This document shows, in pieces, positions 27,001-33,699 of a stretch of 58,249 nucleotides of DNA. The DNA comes from a virus. The stretch's first letter is position 1; each line of letters begins with the position of its first letter. The position numbers were made by a program, and so were the translations under genes. Under the pieces are notes generated by a model that saw only the letters and a list, made by a program, of their open reading frames with translations, did not search any database and was not told the origin of the DNA. The stretch lies in the IMG/VR virus record IMGVR_UViG_3300027736_000053, positions 1 through 58,249 of that record; one strand, written 5' to 3'.

Positions 27001-27610
27001 AGCATCTAAAAATATCATATCTGAAGTAACCGTGTTGAATAATACAACTAATGCTATTATAAATCCAACCACATATAGTGTAGTATTAGAGAATTTATCC
27101 CCGATTTTAAAACTTACATCTGGGGTAAGTGTGGGAAATTCGTTAACCATTACAACACTTGAGGGTAATTTAATTTATATTAACGGGGAACAAATCAAAT
27201 TTAATACCGTTAATACTGCAACTACTATTGTTGCCGCGGGTAGTTTTGTAGTGGGAATACTTTATATAATTGCTACTTTAGGTACAACTGACTTTACTTT
27301 AATTGGTGCAGTATCTAATACTATTGGAGTAGAATTTACCGCAACTGATGTTGGTACTGGTACTGGAACTGCTACCTTACTTAGTAATTCAATAACAGGG
27401 TTAACACGTGGAGTAAATGGTACTAGTGAGCAAGCATATATTCCAATATATAGTGAAGTTTTTGGTATTTTAGATAAAAATAAGATGACAAACATATTAT
27501 ATAATCATGAATGGAATCCAATTCCGGGCATTTATAATGTTGCTGAAGGAGATCCTTTACAAATTGCAGAAACTTCAGGTGCAATATTCTTAAAGCAAGA
27601 TGAAACTTAA
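5570..27610 (+). CDS. Giant 7346-residue modular baseplate/fibre structural protein
   Basis: One uninterrupted 22-kb frame. The first ~150 residues ([34 protein letters not shown]) and stretches near 9.3-12.5 kb ([25 protein letters not shown]) and 17.0-17.35 kb ([31 protein letters not shown]) resemble, from memory, a large virion protein that follows gp6 in marine T4-like phages. Between and after them are many short Ser/Thr/Ile/Gly-rich beta modules: 12 copies of a ~46-residue AGSF...GTGTA module, four copies of a GTYITA...GTYTIN module, many ITC...YYV...FTI modules, an FG-GAP-like propeller and a BNR-like propeller. It is likely a virion protein assembled on the baseplate, perhaps a long fibre or whisker. 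Exact role unknown. The start has no good Shine-Dalgarno. Confidence 0.88.
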   Translation: MATRIRTLNFLPEIFKTPTNAQFLKATLDQIVAQPNTKKIQGYVGGDFGPGINPNDYYVVEPTKTRTDYQLDPGVVFTKANDATAKDFISYPGIIDALKVEGGLTNNNNRLFNSEFYSWDSFTNLDKIINFNQYYWLPNGPNPVLISNATVYAAAEYTVTTSSTTAGYSISTIQGQLGTTNPSLTLLRGGTYTFAVNQTSNFWIQGAPGVTGYSPTQPNVQTRDVLGVTNNGAETGLITFTVPNKNAQDEYNFLGNTLVDVVSTIPFEQVNGALLSDLVAIDGITSLEGLTVMFYNTGIPDEIGYVSNFFDYTNFDQNTNLVAALTISVTNTTTGTNLITCNSTAGLTLNDTITFTGNIPFGGLIQYSATIPNTIYYIKTIDSSTTFTISQTLGGVVFPLTTATGTLIGNINEGLLEEGYYTTVNDNFYTITYIGSSSDPIIRLVPAGQIPTNEKITAVYGTEWITRNFYKNIYGYISVYPYLSAILDKLYYQDGTSQNKVGVINLIDSNNTYSLNVDVDILGKQNFTSSGGVVFTNGLKVIFRGDVFPSSYRTGQYYVEGVGTAIELLKVQDLIVPEAFTSGTYIPYDSTAYDIGNFDSELYIPLTPDYITIARNSINKNAWSRSNRWFHIDVITATATYNNDPASISIYATQEYKAKRPIIEFYPNINLFNSGTIGKSPIDFIDDRTTDAFSLVAGKENYYPDVTSYSTYTTTINGVSGNLSGTRTASNTTVNTNLITLSLGNTVGFQINDKVVFTGYPDFGNILSGITYYISTLVSTPSAFIGYISTNTLTVNSISAGSLKLGTYISGAGITAGTYITAFGSGSGGTGTYTINSTLVITTSDMVGNTYESFTISEDQNGDTLILSTASGTFDVVVTPLSTTATVLATDIIGSIAVGQYITDSTQLLPKNSIITAISGTTTLTITMTWNQSTIFASTTVASIITTDLQVDNYALFPGARVVFTAETNDNIKNKIYVSQFSIVAGSTTPVITLTEAEDGLVLPGEQTVAFRGYNYQGMDFYFDGTSWIECQQKITVNQPPLFDVYDNNGISFGNTEIYSSSSFAGSKLFAYGIGYGIDDIILSFPLRYSSVANVGDISFDVSLNKDTFNYVSGTTPITQKINTGYVENTISFGLTKRNLGWQTAIAPSIQYQQFQFNWVPVVGTLPVFTCDIAVVDSVEGNWPVIKVYVDNIFQAADSYTYTTTTTSTIITLNSTIIQSIVEILILSDQVSTTAYYGIPLNLNNNPLNQDLTTVNVGDIRTQYRSIYQNNPNIIGEVFGPNNYRDLGNLVPYGNAIVQNSAALVLPGVFLRKQNYNLFNSLMFNSRSYITFKTQLIDTVNNTAFNALPEPAALLDNALDILTASKIDSEPFFWSDMIPSKSAYISNTYSFANSLDISVYQLSKVYNFSTANYNGVLVYLTRTTNNTTKITQLIKGVDYSISADSPYVTVTLDLIANDIITINEYNQTYGSYIPNTPTKLGLYPATIPGVILDSAYQNPTYFIVGHDGSYNKLYGAYNSTTDTLVDFRDQVLLEYETRVYNNLKVSAIIPIKEYEVLPGFFRETDYTNDEILQIYSETFLNWIGQNRINYKRQIYNTYNQSTYNYFQSGNKINKAVIQQGYWRGIFQYFYDTTTPDKTPWEMLGYTNQPTWWATKYGAAPYTSDNLVLWNDLAEGIDWNDGNPIVIAAAVRPELLQILPVNSAGELLSAFDAIVGNYNNNLFQRDWKVGDDSPAELSYRRSSSWPFDLMRILALTKPAEFFNLGVDLDNYKFNTEFGQYLVNDRSHLVVSNIEIYGSGTAKTSYINWIVDYAKQTGVDATQDLLDVLRDLDVRLVYRLAGFSDKDLLKFYVEKGTPNNTNASLLIPDESYSVLLYDNQPFAKVIYTGVIIQITTNGYAVYGNSQTQAFFKTFKPINNGIYDNIEVETLTVRVASKYSPVEIIIPYGTEFYTVQDVAQFLISYSKYLESEGLVFAEIENGIEINWRQMTEEFMYWAQLGWEVGSIVNVNPAATYLVISRDSSIVQPLTFHQQNFVLNQNLYPIQSRDLSIVREDTTFSIKTLNAGDTISYGQFNIYNFEHGIVFDNVTLFNDTIYNLITGLRQVRITLNGTKTAEWNGTIDAQGFILNQDNILEWNKEVKYTTGSIVKYKNRYWIAIKISQAKEIFDEQDWKQTDYNEIQKGLLPNSSTRSYESTLYYNSNYANLEQDSDLLSFSLIGYRPRDYLSVADLSDITQINVYQNLIKEKGTLNAVSAFKGATLLQGGIKYDVYENWAIKSGEFGGVLNDNFVQFKLNQTYLTGNPSIVGLTNGIANEGVQQEIPIYSLFNYGRVINDVNILPTINAGTQSTVFPDAGYVNYNDIKMSSYFYFNLPQAANQYGKVIPLSNFYVRDYTWLANYLGTWQVFTPASLGQVIYAKNNLNGTVTITFNQTHNLEQYQPLAIVNFNDGINGYYIVSLVVDPNRVIINLTLNPSILTVTGFGIGFKFQSQRVATPSEIINLPLLDAEFIKNKVWVDTNEDGNWAVLRKNINYQYESEILKATSNTFGSAVAYTADIGYLISDATAGKVYRYVYNSVDFIYEIIQTITNASSFGTTIAHVGDIIVISEPTTPKVYIYQLQHTAVINSITPYQNTIALPGDAIAISGDQNWIYISDTLNNSVSAYRKSQNTGKYEISYVIDGNSLGLTSVTTAGSFTIGNNYEIKTVGSTDFTLIGAAANTIGVLFTATGVGSGTGTAYAGDNFGYSVATDYYGDTIVIGTPNKDYSATVDNWGYTYIFDRVMQNIEVQYTSASPSIQTYQLAWTPVILTTNIISTTATDTITCASTTGFTVLTPAMFSNTMIVDSGISADIVYYIRSVPTGSTFTIAENKYITSVASTIATDNLIVVDSTTNFVVNSPIIFEGNADVTNIVSGTTYFIKTITTAGLAPAITISATSGGGTFTIASSTNSLSLTAVTLSSPVTISTKTRATINAGNFLIGRTYQIITVGSTDFMLIGAASNTVGVIFTATGVGSGNGTAYAVMTINVQTEPLFIKVNGTLITDKNYAVVGNNLIVNKTIRAGDLVNISGPLFTLVQTLTTETTPNVGVHFGQSVAVNTYASELLIGAPFELSTQRDEEGAVFRFTNGGSNYGVIIGTSTCTVTTARNILLNGYLIPIVAGNAIAVANTINNANVTNIQASAVNGMLIIQLINVDLATANDKLILSVVDSATLSELGINLYTQTQFIKCPHLFGPTQFGNVVKVNAAGSFVASAPTGTRYLATTFDFTDDEFLDNDTLFDNNTTQWVDPFYNAGAVYMFDYLPVYNASLLNPGKYIYAQSTNALNQSYGDQPMYGHAIDFTNEYLIIGTPNFRVGYDNGQVITYLNTSGLPDWSTYRQSAPVVDISKIANIQLFSAETNETLDNLDYIDPLQGKILGAARQNIDIISNNDPAGYNSTTAPRALVWGTGKVGQIWLNTSNMRYVNYHQDDISYNSQYWGTLFPGSQVAVYTWVLSNVIPDLYLGPGTPFDNTKYATNYTLNATGLVVPVYYFWASNTNIVSTAIGKTLADSTIAGYINFPKNSGISYFAPLLPNVFGLYNATQSINANDTVLNIGYSTGTNDDPGHNQYALVRANYADDFLPGFPKLNTTDLPTNLYDKLLDSMCGVDESGQIVPNPFLPKAVQTGILVRPSQSFFFNRFGALKNYLMYANTVLAQFPITETRRSLFLTATGPFYNTSDYWVYINWWAPGYSDATKSATTVNIYADLAALDVVAGTIATVKLNGNGNSETYILTSLGNWTRIGLNNGTIEFSSTLWDYSIDRFGFGDNFYDTTDFDLYPSEETRFIVRALNEQLYTNELLIFRNKSLILLFEYIQSETIESQNYIPWLNKTSLIDVSHTIRELVPIDEYKADNQEFLAGYINEVKPYHVVIKEFIFKYTGVDVYEGDITDFDLPAEYDIEQEHYISPQLVYGYPGTIYQYSYTDPIWTTSSYNQWFTNMGVSITGVLDYQITTLTSYISLNSVAFSVANAFGLPTTGVLLLGDEKIEYSTVDRNLSVVAGLTRGIGGTTVSTHIPGELIYIDLPSVLLLDSGRSYTEPPKVIAYIDTTIYPEPMVLAELVAVMNLDKVLSITVVNPGKGYAVLPTIIIDSAVIIPFESSAVSLVGNTIDVYAPLLETGDLIQYKVSAGNTAIGGLVNNQWYYVNVLETVPTVIVALYSNYGDAINGNIYNRIPFYSVGSATGGSLNLGARASCVSTASPIRQNNITLKFDRTTYNSQVTDWESNVFYASPFAGLYYNSQTVSSSSITLENTQPNIQSILASGQGISFEIVNVTNDQIITWSSFARIVASTLAATDIIRLTLLDNGAGNSNASGSTLGFYVSMPIKFVGAMRGGLVDSTTYYVHSIINDTDFKISTIAGGEFTGSISTTTLTVTTVISGTINVGTIITGLGITIGTTITALGTGTGGIGTYTINNSQTVSSIQINGTPPVFDLSASTSTPGAAPLNCYTADASNTAILTVTYPGISTVTATTATTNTLTIPLNLTGSGGTQGFYINLPIYFTGTMIGGIDDNQTYYVTTVVDSQRFTMSLNQNPLTLSITGAKASTDQITCVTTDLLSDILIVNQPIIFNSMIITAGSFVIGQEYTIVTVGTTNWDTVAGITKTYIAGDIFICANSGAISAGNYILGETYIIVTLGTTDFTLIGAASSAVVTGSISGTTLNIAGVTSGILTIGTYITGTGVTAGTYITAFGTGVGYSGTYTINNSQTVSPAITITGQPLEGTSFIASGLGSGTGTAGATGTVAGTSFGGIISGTTYYVSTIQNISSTITISSQPNSGDFNITSNVTGSALLTSQTDTVALTTDVGNMTINISLPVSPGQVNGQLFTLYDTSQQFPNISSGLTGELIQRTVTDTIPASVTAGDFSVGQSYTIVTVGTTDFTLIGAASNTIGVIFTATGAGSGTGTANLPNTAVAAGSFVIGQTYEIAYIGNTNFIVIGATAQTVGLVFTATGIGSGTGTATLPASNRIIIVNTLNEIGLTNFYVNMPIKFGSAIGGLLTTTQYYVSSIGITNIIVTSTSSTGNVLTCNNRNVLSESMPLLFTGYPLGGIELDVEYYATFLYSVGSFILTNQYTITVLGTTTQGNWNTIAGTSAITYSVGSTFTCANIGTGLGNGIAKNNNPHTFSVSNTPGGSITAVTTESGIMYGTGSSYIQVATTVGGSAVTVTTAAGPVILNQTPIGITQVGSFVINQIYTIVTVGTTTSFQWNDIAGTTGATYIAGTTFTCVNVGVGWGTGTAVNSAITAGSFSIGTTYTIIFLGTTTQGNWNTIAGTSAITYSVGSTFTCANAGTGTGKAVALPVFDISYILGGYRAIITNSGTGYALDNTLTISGVNLGGLSPANDVLLTISGISTTGEIERVICSGTPVTVAQNYYLKSIALNQFAVYSNQLLTDSVSGINFGFNGIISTTVTAATASNDRFTVTSSTYFEISDPVIFTGTVFGGIVVGRTYYITTIPTATTITISETVLGTTFNIIADSTGTMTIAMTGDYAFLPEPITFEQSIVKYNNRVYACIISNNDTDFAFGKWELLESGDRRLNALDRIIGYYQPTINMPGLDLTQLLEGIRYPNSTYLGNPFAPEFQYELDTVLQDLPFYPTDVDNISITWNGTTYLGASNTPSYSEIITSIDGSEWATIKLSTNPVNVTDIIYAGGFYVVTANNAATPIYRSNNGSTWTSNGQYTPFGATPFDEFPYDSTSLEVSSLSLNSVAYSASLLLWVAVGENIVTSTDTYAWAETYTTPANYLNVQLVTSFNGVAGINSTSFSGFISVGKGQRLVAGYAIDTNLIAISATGYNWTLLPSLTTKGFNGITNSSNLIIAVGEDGLIYSSVNGNLWLGVSETLVYGTFVTGNIVTVQSTAGFAVNDVVRFTSSFDNIVLSTSYYIKAIVSTSAVTLSLTSGGTAITLGGGTPNNAVTLTQMYHYPELYTLNDVLYANSIYITVGNNGTIRTSSNGYAWTTRISGTVENLNGILYNTDDSVWIIVGDNNVILQGTSNGTTWTNISAFLTNPAAYTVQGDSFESGYAPEELVSGVVTDSMTMTVATRPGTNWDETIYQHVGYNVVTTELTPTSSSQTLYSFANLVPIPIEIAVFVIDGTTNLSTSLYEPANYTINWINFTITLASPISFSPVLNKLRIDVYQTGNGDQLVKASTKTDPIRLNLVTGWNEIVVNCNYSATIYSGSGLIQPGTSPISVIATSTNALGDSITCDDVTDFVLNGPIKFQGEVFGGVAEDTTYYVKTVSLLTNRITISLTAPSGVAGPTFELTTALGTMRVQIQFQYGVTWTAPLTIYNSTKLVLGTTETVTRTKASNNAITCHTTTGLSVNDQIVFSDTMFGSIIIPHTIYYIKTIVDDNEFTISTSPGGSVVVLNDFTGGANFISRDYAIDIASNGTSAKLVFAGKYNSSTPTILTSYDASVDYLNYTLFGETTPTQYGYTIPETQLFTGNGATTVFTLTNYVGNDNVNNAIIEVSGLRKTVTTDYTINPSTNQITFVSPPANTAPIAVTSYNLTDRQYFNTQYGLTGNTVVSIIGINNSITPYITSTNVSQTFYGTNYITCSSTNLFVIGQTIQFTDLPLAGFGNIKTDGTVYFIKTIVSGTQFTISATPDISTTFVLSQSGGLMVAYVGGLLAVRVTTSAAHNLSTNDIVRLDGIVGSTQLNNNQYNVHVISSTQFDLYDYYADTATFTGQIDPVTSVTAGSFVIGNTYVIVTLGSTPTNFVAIGATSNTIGVMFTATGTGASNGDGTAILVDNIFTIPAGAFTINASYIIKTVGTTDFTLIGAATNTIGVIFIATGVGDPTTTGTANIIASRLTITAVRFGNVGIGTFISGTGVPANTYITSIDTGTGGVGTYYVNCIISVPSTQMYSQSNAYNPILNAENFPVTNVFAYISGGYAWEDGIYTLITTAASATVVLNDKITVTSTLNLVRNTPVIFTEPGIEIGKLTLGGLVVGTTYYVHSEIIPDATHFSVSATHGGDKFTLTADTGTMYVTQWQQTNVDRLWVTINGYRVPSSSLRINPSNEISILANIVSADVVIITSMMPSATPNEEVYLLNVNSTNEAVVHRANVQTRTWLTHALFNTADTIYVNDVTRITDSIIQNVIAPAPVSGVISIGLTASKNIISEVTVLNNTTNAIINPTTYSVVLENLSPILKLTSGVSVGNSLTITTLEGNLIYINGEQIKFNTVNTATTIVAAGSFVVGILYIIATLGTTDFTLIGAVSNTIGVEFTATDVGTGTGTATLLSNSITGLTRGVNGTSEQAYIPIYSEVFGILDKNKMTNILYNHEWNPIPGIYNVAEGDPLQIAETSGAIFLKQDET
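9300..12480 (+). other. Non-repetitive conserved core of the giant protein
   Basis: A ~1060-residue stretch without the small modules, rich in Tyr, Trp and charged residues: [43 protein letters not shown], then a region with [33 protein letters not shown] and [20 protein letters not shown]. Ordered composition and length suggest an ancestral structural core, with the modules as later additions. Confidence 0.6.
13160..15640 (+). other. FG-GAP-like beta-propeller stretch split by modules
   Basis: Several blades follow the integrin-type FG-GAP pattern: [56 protein letters not shown], and [17 protein letters not shown], each followed by a strand ending in Y-x-F or V-Y-x-Y. Between blades lie two AGSF modules (13634-13771 and 14477-14614) and two ITC-type modules. 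The blade motif is seen; the propeller fold is inferred. Confidence 0.6.
17000..17350 (+). other. Conserved block of the giant protein before the long module array
   Basis: About 115 residues with [70 protein letters not shown] and [12 protein letters not shown]. It is charged and aromatic like the N-terminal domain. The dense module array starts about 1 kb after it. I recall a similar block in large virion proteins of T4-like marine phages, but have not checked. Confidence 0.55.
19529..19876 (+). repeat. Module A interrupted by module B (nested repeat)
   Basis: The first half ([20 protein letters not shown] through TLIGAASSA) and the second half ([17 protein letters not shown]) together make one normal AGSF module. 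Between them, at about 19621-19817, lies a complete GTYITA/GTYTIN module. The frame is kept across both joints. Confidence 0.8.
20892..20983 (+). repeat. Near-identical 92-base direct repeat, copy 1
   Basis: Differs from 21435-21526 at a single base by eye (C versus T in the ACTAC(C/T)ACAC stretch). The copies lie 543 bases apart, in frame, in the [12 protein letters not shown] variant of module A. Flanking module sequence is clearly diverged, so this segment was recently copied or converted. Confidence 0.92.
21435..21526 (+). repeat. Near-identical 92-base direct repeat, copy 2
   Basis: Partner of 20892-20983. Recombination between the copies would delete 543 bases (181 codons) in frame. 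Confidence 0.92.
22460..23690 (+). other. BNR/YCF48-like propeller segment in the giant protein
   Basis: Recurring S-x-N/D-G-x-x-W turns: [39 protein letters not shown] and [11 protein letters not shown], alternating with strands such as [36 protein letters not shown] and [10 protein letters not shown]. This is the Asp-box pattern of sialidase/YCF48-type propellers. An ITC-type module interrupts it at about 23190-23410. A carbohydrate-binding or purely structural role is possible. No catalytic residues of a sialidase are recognised. Confidence 0.6.
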
Positions 27611-27612
27611 AA

Positions 27613-27620
27613 GATAAATA
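27613..27620 (+). promoter_or_regulatory. Late promoter-like box GATAAATA
   Basis: It starts two bases after the stop of the giant gene and ends four bases before the ATG of the 51-codon mini-gene, so a T4-like start site would fall on or next to the start codon. Confidence 0.5.
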
Positions 27621-27624
27621 ATGT

Positions 27625-27780
27625 ATGAATACTATTATGGAAGAAAACACTGATAATTCTGATAAAAAAGAAGTTGAATCTAAACCAAATGAATTGGCTG
27701 GGTTTTATTTTTCATCCTCAGTGAAGATAACAGATCCAAATACTAATGAAATATTAGTAAATATACGGGGTGATAATTAA
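27625..27780 (+). CDS. Small 51-residue protein resembling the N-terminus of the next gene
   Basis: ATG at 27625 to TAA at 27780; the next gene starts at the very next base. A second in-frame ATG lies at 27637. The first ~22 residues are acidic and Lys/Glu-rich; the rest reads GFYFSSSVKITDPNTNEILV. This resembles the start of the following protein (GFLKIYDPNSGEILVDK): both have F-x-K-I-x-D-P-N-x-x-E-I-L-V. No clear Shine-Dalgarno precedes it. It may be a small virion subunit or a partial duplicate of the neighbour. Coding is supported by tight packing with no gap on the 3' side and by the shared motif. Confidence 0.7.
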   Translation: MNTIMEENTDNSDKKEVESKPNELAGFYFSSSVKITDPNTNEILVNIRGDN

Positions 27781-28401
27781 ATGTCAGGCATAACCATAAC
27801 ATATAAAATTGAGGGGTTTTTAAAAATATATGACCCTAATTCTGGAGAAATCCTTGTGGATAAGAAAAATGCCATAAATTACGAAAATATGTCAGAAGCC
27901 CTGGCAGATACATTATCTAGCCGCGGGTATGGAGAAATTTATCAAATGGCATTTGGTAATGGAGGGGCTTCCGTAGATGAAACTGGAATTATTACTTATT
28001 TGCCTCCCAATGCAACCGGACAAAATGCTGCATTGTATAATCAAACTTATGCTAAAATTGTAGATGATACAAGTGTTTTTAACTTAGATCCTACTAGAAA
28101 TAAAATGACGGTTTCACATACAACAGGTAAAGTGTATTCTGACATTTTAGTCCAATGTTTATTAGATTACGGTGAGCCATCGGGGCAAATGGCATTTGAT
28201 AACAGCACACAAACAACTGCTTCATATATATTTGATGAATTGGGATTATTAGCAAATTATGGAAATGATAGTCTTGGTAATGTAATTACTAGATTACTAA
28301 CTCATGTAATTTTTCATCCTGTGCAAAAAAGTTTGAATAGGCAAATTCAAATAGATTATACGGTTAGGATTCAATCACTTACTAATTTAGTGACAATTTA
28401 A
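27781..28401 (+). CDS. Conserved T4-like virion structural protein
   Basis: A 206-residue protein: N-terminal motif EGFLKIYDPNSGEILVDK, then NYENMSEALADTL, a central QMAFGNGGASVDETGIITYL stretch, LLDYGEPSGQMAFD, and a C-terminal HVIFHPVQKSLNRQIQIDYT followed by VRIQSL. I recall a close family among structural proteins of marine T4-like phages, located between the giant baseplate protein and the fibres, but I know no assigned name. The start immediately follows the stop of the 51-residue gene, suggesting coupled translation. Function beyond virion structure is not evident. Confidence 0.75.
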   Translation: MSGITITYKIEGFLKIYDPNSGEILVDKKNAINYENMSEALADTLSSRGYGEIYQMAFGNGGASVDETGIITYLPPNATGQNAALYNQTYAKIVDDTSVFNLDPTRNKMTVSHTTGKVYSDILVQCLLDYGEPSGQMAFDNSTQTTASYIFDELGLLANYGNDSLGNVITRLLTHVIFHPVQKSLNRQIQIDYTVRIQSLTNLVTI

Positions 28402-28409
28402 GATAAATA
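28402..28409 (+). promoter_or_regulatory. Late promoter-like box GATAAATA
   Basis: It directly follows the stop codon at 28399-28401. A GGAGAG ribosome binding site lies at 28418-28423, seven bases before the fibre gene ATG at 28431. This is the most conventional promoter/leader arrangement of the set. Confidence 0.65.
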
Positions 28410-28430
28410 AGAATATCGGAGAGATTTAAT

Positions 28431-29660
28431 ATGGCATACACGATTGTAAAAAGTAATGGTACTGTACTAACAACTATTGCTGACGGTACTATAAATACAA
28501 CCAGCACTTCACAGGCATTGCCCGGTAGAAATTATGCTGGGTATGGTCAATCGCAAGATACTAATTTTGTACACCAATTAGAAAATTTTGCTGACACCAC
28601 ACCACCCGCAAACCCTCTGAGAGGTCAATTATGGTATAATACAAACTCTCAAACACTGTTGGTTTGTCCTACAGACGGTGAAACTACTGCTGCAAATTGG
28701 TTATCACTGTCTGCCACGGTAAGTGGCGGAACAACTACATTCGGTGCAGTTACTGTAACGGGTAATATATTGAGTAATAATTTAAGTGCTACTAATAATT
28801 TAACTGCGGCAAATGGAATTTTTACTACTATTACAGTAAGTTCTACTGCTGATATTAGTACAGGTATTGCTAATATAGGCACTGCTAATATAGGAACTAC
28901 ACGAACTTCTATAATTACTACCGGTGCAGCAGCAACCACCGGAACAATAACTGGATTGTGGACATTAAACGGCGGTGCTGGTGGTAATAATGCAAATGGA
29001 TTAATATTAAATACCGGCGGTCTTTATATTAGTAATGCCGGCGGAAATTTATATGGTATTAAAACAGACAAATATATGTACGCCAATGGCGACCCTATAT
29101 CTTTTTCAGGAACATACAGCAACACCAATGTAGCATCATATCTTACAGTATACAGTGGAGATATATTAGCAACTACTATTACAGCAACTACATTAACTAC
29201 CGGGGCAAATACTACTTCGGGTACACTGACTGGTAATTTTACACTAAGTACTGGCTCAAGATTAAATGCGACATATGCTGACTTGGCTGAAAGATTTGAA
29301 TCTGATGCTGAATATGACCCGGGAACTGTAGTTGAATTAGGTGGACAAGCAGAAATTACTGAAGTAAAAATAGATTTAAGTGAAGATGTATTTGGTGTCG
29401 TATCTAATAGTGCAGCCTATCTAATGAATTCAAATGCGGGCCCAGATAAAACTCATCCGGCAATTGCAGTAAGCGGTAGAGTTTCTGTCAAAGTTTTAGG
29501 TAAAGTTAAAAAGGGTGATCGTTTAGTAAGTGCTGGTAAAGGAAAAGCCAGAGCAGCATTTACCGGAGAAGCATCAGCATTTAACACAATTGGGCGGGCT
29601 CTTGCAGATAAAAATACCGATGGTCCTGGAACTGTTGAAGCAATTGTAATGATAAGATAA
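28431..29660 (+). CDS. Tail-fibre-like protein with C-terminal G2-peptidase-like domain
   Basis: A 409-residue protein. Residues 1-85 form a conserved head (TIVKSNGTVLTTIADGTINT, LPGRNYAGYGQ, NFADTTPPANPLRGQLWYNT) that I recall from several fibre proteins of marine myoviruses. Residues ~90-280 are Thr/Gly/Asn-rich beta-repeat shaft. The last ~125 residues, from YADLAERFESDAEYDPGTVV through VFGVVSNSAAYLM, AIAVSGRVSVKVLGKVKKGD and DGPGTVEAIVMIR, match the layout of a Peptidase_G2 / intramolecular chaperone tip. Such domains may help trimerisation or be cut off by themselves. Catalysis here is not shown. Confidence 0.75.
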   Translation: MAYTIVKSNGTVLTTIADGTINTTSTSQALPGRNYAGYGQSQDTNFVHQLENFADTTPPANPLRGQLWYNTNSQTLLVCPTDGETTAANWLSLSATVSGGTTTFGAVTVTGNILSNNLSATNNLTAANGIFTTITVSSTADISTGIANIGTANIGTTRTSIITTGAAATTGTITGLWTLNGGAGGNNANGLILNTGGLYISNAGGNLYGIKTDKYMYANGDPISFSGTYSNTNVASYLTVYSGDILATTITATTLTTGANTTSGTLTGNFTLSTGSRLNATYADLAERFESDAEYDPGTVVELGGQAEITEVKIDLSEDVFGVVSNSAAYLMNSNAGPDKTHPAIAVSGRVSVKVLGKVKKGDRLVSAGKGKARAAFTGEASAFNTIGRALADKNTDGPGTVEAIVMIR

Positions 29661-29661
29661 G

Positions 29662-29669
29662 GATAAATA
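29662..29669 (+). promoter_or_regulatory. Late promoter-like box GATAAATA
   Basis: It starts two bases after a stop codon and ends four bases before the ATG at 29674. There is no room for a Shine-Dalgarno downstream of a T4-like start site. Confidence 0.55.
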
Positions 29670-29673
29670 AAAA

Positions 29674-30624
29674 ATGACTTATGCACAATATGGCACAATA
29701 CAAGCCGCCGATTTTAATGCGTTAGCAGGCGGCGATCCCATTACTTCTAGTGGAACTCTTAATGCTGTTTGGGCAGTAGGTGGTACTACTACAGGGTATG
29801 GACAAACAGCATTAGCAAATGTGGCAGTAGGTAACACTGTATCAGCATCACAATGGGCAGCTTTAGTAGGAAATACTGCAAGTGCTGCGTCACATCAAGG
29901 TACTGCTATAACAAGTGTTAGTGCTCCTGTAACAGGAGGAACAATTACTTATCTATCTGCAATTCCAACAAATTTAACTACGATATATAACTCTAGATTA
30001 AATGCCTCTTCACAAGGTTCAACCACATCAAATGCAGTAACAACAGCAACTACTTGGTCATCATTGGCTACATTCACGCATACCGCAACTTTTGCCAACG
30101 GCAATGCTGCTAGATATTTCTTTAATTCTGGAGGACAATTGGCAATAACTTGCTCTCACCCAGGCGCTGCTACTATTAATTTATTATTTAATAATTTATG
30201 TAGTAATGTTGGTACAGTAGTAATGAGTTCTCCAAGTTCAGGCTCTATAACGGTTTCAGCAGTAACATATAACGGTATTACTAAAATTGGGGGAGGAGGA
30301 TCTACACCTACAATTAGTACCAATTCAGGATATTTTGCAATGACTACTTCTAATGCAAATGTATTTACTCAACTTGCCTCAACCGGCCCATCTGGGTATT
30401 TAAGTACATTTATTCGTATAATTGCCAAATCTAACGGTACACAAGGAGCGTCCGGTGATACAGGCAGTGTAATTACTCTTTATACATTATTTGATGAAGT
30501 TCCTGATGGATTTACAGTAGACGCGGGTTCTGTTGTTACCTTAACTGTTCGTCCACCTGAAACAACTTATTTAGCTAATACATGGGGTACTATTACTCTT
30601 GCAGGGTCAGTAGCGGTATCTTAA
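29674..30624 (+). CDS. Conserved virion structural protein (fibre-associated)
   Basis: A 316-residue protein with YAQYGTIQAADFNALAGGDP at the start, then Ala/Thr-rich sequence, ASAASHQGTAITSVSAPVTGG, TYLSAIPTNLTTIYNSRLNA, a beta-rich middle with ARYFFNSGGQLAITCSHPG, and IIAKSNGTQGASGDTGSVIT near the C-terminus. I recall proteins with this layout in tail-fibre regions of marine myoviruses; no enzymatic motif is visible. It sits between the fibre and the two GWFGGG-blade adhesins. The only candidate start is ATG 29674, four bases after a GATAAATA box. Confidence 0.7.
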   Translation: MTYAQYGTIQAADFNALAGGDPITSSGTLNAVWAVGGTTTGYGQTALANVAVGNTVSASQWAALVGNTASAASHQGTAITSVSAPVTGGTITYLSAIPTNLTTIYNSRLNASSQGSTTSNAVTTATTWSSLATFTHTATFANGNAARYFFNSGGQLAITCSHPGAATINLLFNNLCSNVGTVVMSSPSSGSITVSAVTYNGITKIGGGGSTPTISTNSGYFAMTTSNANVFTQLASTGPSGYLSTFIRIIAKSNGTQGASGDTGSVITLYTLFDEVPDGFTVDAGSVVTLTVRPPETTYLANTWGTITLAGSVAVS

Positions 30625-30631
30625 ACTAATT

Positions 30632-31573
30632 ATGTCAGGTTTTACAATAACGGCTGGGGTTTCTTTTTCTGGTGGATTTACTTTTACAGAGGCACCTGAC
30701 ACGGGAAACACAGCAGGATGGTTTGGTGGTGGCCAATATCCAGTATACTCAACCGTAAACCGAATTACATATGCAACCGATACTGCAACGGCAAGTGTAC
30801 GTGGTCCACTTAGTTTGGCTAGATTTTGGCTAGCCGCAGCAGGTAATACTGATTATGGCTGGTTTGGCGGCGGAACGACTACCTTGCCGAATGAACAGTC
30901 AACAGTAGACCGAATCACATATGCAACCGATACTGCAACCGCTAGTGTTCGCGGTCCACTAAGTTGGGCTAGATGGATGTTAGCCGCAACAGGTAATACT
31001 ACTAATGGCTGGTTTGGCGGTGGCGGCGGCCCAGTGTCAACTGTAGACCGAATAACATATGCAACCGATACCGCAACGGCAAGTGTACGCGGTCCACTTA
31101 GTGCAGCTAACTATCATCTGGCCGCAACAGGTAATACTACTGACGGTTGGTTTGGAGGTGGTGGTGTATATCCCATGTACTTTTCAACAGTAAACCGAAT
31201 CACATATGCAACTGATACTGCAACGGCAAGTGTACGTGGTCCACTTAGTTTGGCTAGATGGTATCCAGCCGCAGCAGGTAATACAACTGATGGCTGGTTT
31301 GGTGGCGGGATTACGCCATACAATGTTTCAACAGTAGACCGAATAACATATGCAACCGATACTGCAACCGCTAGTGTACGTGGACCACTTAGTTCAGCTA
31401 GATATAATTTAGCCGCTGCAGGTAATAATGCTTATGGCTGGTTTGGCGGAGGTAACCCTAGTACCTCAACAGTAGACCGAATAACATATGCAACCGATAC
31501 TGCAACCGCTAGTGTACGTGGACCACTTAGTGGAGCTAGATATAAGTTAGCCGCAGCCGGCGGTATACAATAA
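30632..31573 (+). CDS. Six-blade GWFGGG repeat protein 1 (kelch-like adhesin)
   Basis: A 313-residue protein. A Gly/Thr-rich N-terminus (MSGFTITAGVSFSGGFTFTE) is followed by six repeats of about 45-50 residues. Framework: G-W-F-G-G-G, a variable loop of 5-8 residues, S-T-V-D-R-I-T-Y-A-T-D-T-A-T-A-S-V-R-G-P-L-S, a variable spot at A-R-x-x-L, then A-A-A-G-N-T. The variable loops read QYPVY, TTTLPNEQ, GGPV, GVYPMYF, ITPYNV and NPST. It ends AAAGGIQ. The pattern suggests a six-bladed propeller with variable loops on one face, fitting a receptor-binding or fibre-tip protein. The gene starts seven bases after the previous stop. The fold is inferred. Confidence 0.8.
   Translation: MSGFTITAGVSFSGGFTFTEAPDTGNTAGWFGGGQYPVYSTVNRITYATDTATASVRGPLSLARFWLAAAGNTDYGWFGGGTTTLPNEQSTVDRITYATDTATASVRGPLSWARWMLAATGNTTNGWFGGGGGPVSTVDRITYATDTATASVRGPLSAANYHLAATGNTTDGWFGGGGVYPMYFSTVNRITYATDTATASVRGPLSLARWYPAAAGNTTDGWFGGGITPYNVSTVDRITYATDTATASVRGPLSSARYNLAAAGNNAYGWFGGGNPSTSTVDRITYATDTATASVRGPLSGARYKLAAAGGIQ
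30716..31560 (+). repeat. Six tandem ~140-base blade repeats, array 1
   Basis: Framework segments such as the one encoding ITYATDTATASVRGPLS are nearly identical in DNA, including many silent positions, while loop-coding segments differ in length and sequence. This indicates copying between blades with divergence confined to loops. Confidence 0.88.
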
Positions 31574-31579
31574 TAAATA
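31572..31579 (+). promoter_or_regulatory. Late promoter-like box AATAAATA
   Basis: It overlaps the stop of the first blade protein and ends 21 bases before the ATG of the second. An AAAG stretch lies just upstream of the start. Confidence 0.4.
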
Positions 31580-31600
31580 TAACACAATAAAGATTATACT

Positions 31601-32545
31601 ATGTCAGGCTTTACATTATCAGGTGGACTTTCTTTTTCTGGTGGATTTACTTTTACAGAGGCACCTGCTATTACAAACACAGCGGCGTGGTTTAGCGGCG
31701 GCGCCCCGTCTGTCAGGTCAACAGTTGACCGAATAACATTTGCAACTGATACTGCTGCGGCAAGTGTACGCGGACCACTTAGTGCGGCTAGAATCAGGTT
31801 CGCAGCAGCAGGTAATACTACTGATGGCTGGTTTGGCGGCGGAACTGACGATATAGGTAATAAGTCAACCGTACAACGAATTACATATGCAACCGATACT
31901 GCAACGGCAAGTGTACGTGGTCCACTTAGTTTAGCTAGACAGAGTTTAGCTGCTGCAGGTAATGATACAGATGGCTGGTTTGGTGGCGGTGATCCTAACG
32001 GGTCAAGAGTAGACCGAATCACATATGCAACTGATACTGATACCGCTTCAGTACGTGGATCACTTGGTTTAGCTAGAACATATTTAGCCGCAACCGGTAA
32101 TACTACTGCTGGCTGGTTTGGCGGTGGGTCTTACTTTTCTACTCCACAATCACTTGTAACCCGAATCACATATGCAACCGATACTGCAACCGCAAGTGTA
32201 CGCGGCCCACTTAGTTCGGCTAGAGCATATTTAGCCGCAGCAGGTAATACCACTGATGGCTGGTTTGGCGGCAGTAAGTATGGCCCATATATGTCAACAG
32301 TAGACCGAATCACCTATGCAACCGATACTGCAATCGCAAGTGTACGCGGGCCACTTAGTACGGCTAGAGACTTTATAGCCGCAGCAGGTAATTTTACTGA
32401 TGGCTGGTTTGGTGGTGGGTATGTGGGTTACCAATTGTCAACCGTAGACCGAATTACATATGCAACCGATACTGCAACGGCAAGTGTGCGTGGCGGACTT
32501 AGTACGGCTAGATATCAGTTAGCCGCAGCCGGCGGTATACAATAA
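31601..32545 (+). CDS. Six-blade GWFGGG repeat protein 2 (kelch-like adhesin paralogue)
   Basis: A 314-residue tandem paralogue of the previous gene, with the same N-terminal pattern (MSGFTLSGGLSFSGGFTFTE), six blades, and the same AAAGGIQ end. Loops read APSVR, TDDIGNK, DPNG, SYFSTPQ, KYGPYM and YVGYQL. The first blade has AWFSGG instead of GWFGGG, and the third has the altered framework DTDTASVRGSLG, so this copy is more degenerate. Two nearly identical frameworks with different loops suggest two receptor specificities or hetero-oligomeric tips. Membership of the virion is inferred from position among tail genes. Confidence 0.8.
   Translation: MSGFTLSGGLSFSGGFTFTEAPAITNTAAWFSGGAPSVRSTVDRITFATDTAAASVRGPLSAARIRFAAAGNTTDGWFGGGTDDIGNKSTVQRITYATDTATASVRGPLSLARQSLAAAGNDTDGWFGGGDPNGSRVDRITYATDTDTASVRGSLGLARTYLAATGNTTAGWFGGGSYFSTPQSLVTRITYATDTATASVRGPLSSARAYLAAAGNTTDGWFGGSKYGPYMSTVDRITYATDTAIASVRGPLSTARDFIAAAGNFTDGWFGGGYVGYQLSTVDRITYATDTATASVRGGLSTARYQLAAAGGIQ
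31688..32530 (+). repeat. Six tandem ~140-base blade repeats, array 2
   Basis: Same unit as at 30716-31560. Recombination between the two arrays would delete or exchange whole blades in frame. Confidence 0.88.
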
Positions 32546-32570
32546 TAATTTTATTAAAGGTGTATTTCTA

Positions 32571-32578
32571 TCTAAATA
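32571..32578 (+). promoter_or_regulatory. Late promoter-like box TCTAAATA
   Basis: One mismatch to TATAAATA, ending 15 bases before the next ATG, with a strong AGGAG at 32584-32588. It is the only promoter candidate I see ahead of the coupled block 32594-43975. Confidence 0.5.
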
Positions 32579-32593
32579 CTCTTAGGAGTAGTC

Positions 32594-32899
32594 ATGGATA
32601 CACAGCAATTAATTAGCGAAACAAAAGCCCGATTTAGTCACAATTCTGCTAAAGCATATTTAAAAGACAAATTTACTAGCAAACTTATCGTTGCTGAACA
32701 AGGAGGTCTTTGGACGGCTAAGCCAGAATTAATATCTTTTCTTGGCACTACTAAATCAACAACATTAATAATAATTGATAATTTTGAGAATCCGGTAAAA
32801 GTTAATCGGGAAGAACTACTTAATAAACTTGTTGATACTTATAATACCGCAATGACCGACTGGTATGTTGAATGGACTGAACTAGAGAAAAAACGATGA
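32594..32899 (+). CDS. Conserved small phage protein, unknown function
   Basis: A 101-residue, mostly helical protein: DTQQLISETKARFSHNSAK, YLKDKFTSKLIVAEQGGLW, a hydrophobic TTLIIIDNF strand, and a helix with NKLVDTYNTAMTDWYVEW ending EKKR. I recall similar short proteins next to fibre or baseplate genes of marine T4-like phages, without a known role. AGGAG five bases before the ATG is one of the best ribosome binding sites in the window. Its stop overlaps the next start by ATGA, so it leads a coupled block. A fibre assembly or chaperone role is possible from position only. Confidence 0.75.
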   Translation: MDTQQLISETKARFSHNSAKAYLKDKFTSKLIVAEQGGLWTAKPELISFLGTTKSTTLIIIDNFENPVKVNREELLNKLVDTYNTAMTDWYVEWTELEKKR

Positions 32900-33699
32900 G
32901 TAAAGGCGCATTATTATTTGCGTTTAATAGTCCAAAATATAATTATTTTGAAATGGCAGTAGCAACTGCTAAACGAATAAATCATTTCTTGGATTTACCG
33001 GTTACTATCGTTACTGATATTAACTCTATGCCCATTAAACAATTATATAAATTTGATAATGTTGTGTTGACTACCGGCGACAAAACCAACATTCGTGAAC
33101 ATAGTATATGGTTAAATAAAGGAAGATATAGAGCATATGAGTTTAGTCCGTATGATGAAACTATATTATTAGACACTGATTATATGATAAATTCTAATGT
33201 TTTATTAAAAACATTTGATACTTGCATTGATTTTTGTTGTCATGATACCACTAGTTTTCTGATGAATCCCGGCGTATCACAAGAAGTATTAAGTATATAT
33301 AGTTTTAAAACACTTTGGGCTACTGTAATTACTTTTAAAAAAACACAAAGAGCAAAACATATATTTGAATGTTTAGAAATGGTACAAACTAATTATGATC
33401 ATTATGCTAATATTCATAATTTTATAGGCGGAGTGTTTAGAAATGATTATGCATTAACCTTAGCATTAAGAATTGCTAACGGGCATTGTGATGAAGCACA
33501 TGATGTTATACCATGGAATTTAACTCATGTAGGAAAAAACACATCTATTTACAAAAATTCAAACGATGAATTTAACAGTGAATATACTTGCATGTTTGAT
33601 AATTGGCAACGAGGTAAAATCCGTAAAGAATACATTACTATTACAGATACTGATTTTCATTGTATGAATAAAGATAACTTTGTGGATTTAATTAAATGA
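32896..33699 (+). CDS. GT-A-type glycosyltransferase-like protein
   Basis: A 267-residue protein with a Rossmann-like start (ALLFAFNSPKYNYFEMAVA), a strand at VTIVTD (36-41), and an acidic DTD at 93-95 in YDETILLDTDYM. This fits the DxD metal/nucleotide-sugar site of GT8-like GT-A enzymes. It has no membrane segment or signal peptide, so it acts in the host cytoplasm. The next protein is a diverged paralogue with the same layout. Start and stop are ATGA-coupled on both sides. Donor and acceptor sugars cannot be told. Family assignment is by motif and predicted fold only. Confidence 0.65.
   Translation: MSKGALLFAFNSPKYNYFEMAVATAKRINHFLDLPVTIVTDINSMPIKQLYKFDNVVLTTGDKTNIREHSIWLNKGRYRAYEFSPYDETILLDTDYMINSNVLLKTFDTCIDFCCHDTTSFLMNPGVSQEVLSIYSFKTLWATVITFKKTQRAKHIFECLEMVQTNYDHYANIHNFIGGVFRNDYALTLALRIANGHCDEAHDVIPWNLTHVGKNTSIYKNSNDEFNSEYTCMFDNWQRGKIRKEYITITDTDFHCMNKDNFVDLIK

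Larger units (their letters stand above)
13634..27373 (+). repeat. Twelve copies of a ~46-residue AGSF...GTGTA module (module A)
   Basis: Pattern: A-G-S-F[22 protein letters not shown], then N-T-I-G-V-x-F-T-A-T-G-x-G-S-G-T-G-T-A. Copies at 13634-13771, 14477-14614, 20246-20383, 20408-20545 and 27236-27373 are exactly 138 bases. Copies at 25745-25894 and 25925-26068 are slightly longer. 20852-21013, 21215-21376 and 21395-21550 belong to a [12 protein letters not shown] variant, and 19394-19521 is a related partial form. 19529-19876 is interrupted by another module. Unit lengths are multiples of three, so copies can be gained or lost in frame. Confidence 0.88.

Noticed and set aside
30716-32530. 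CRISPR or non-coding repeat array
   Set aside because: The repeats are in-frame coding blades with protein-level pattern, not short palindromic repeats with unique spacers.
30632-32545. Diversity-generating retroelement target in the blade adhesins
   Set aside because: No reverse transcriptase and no template-repeat-like copy of a loop-coding segment were seen in the window, and variation is spread over twelve blades instead of one C-terminal site.
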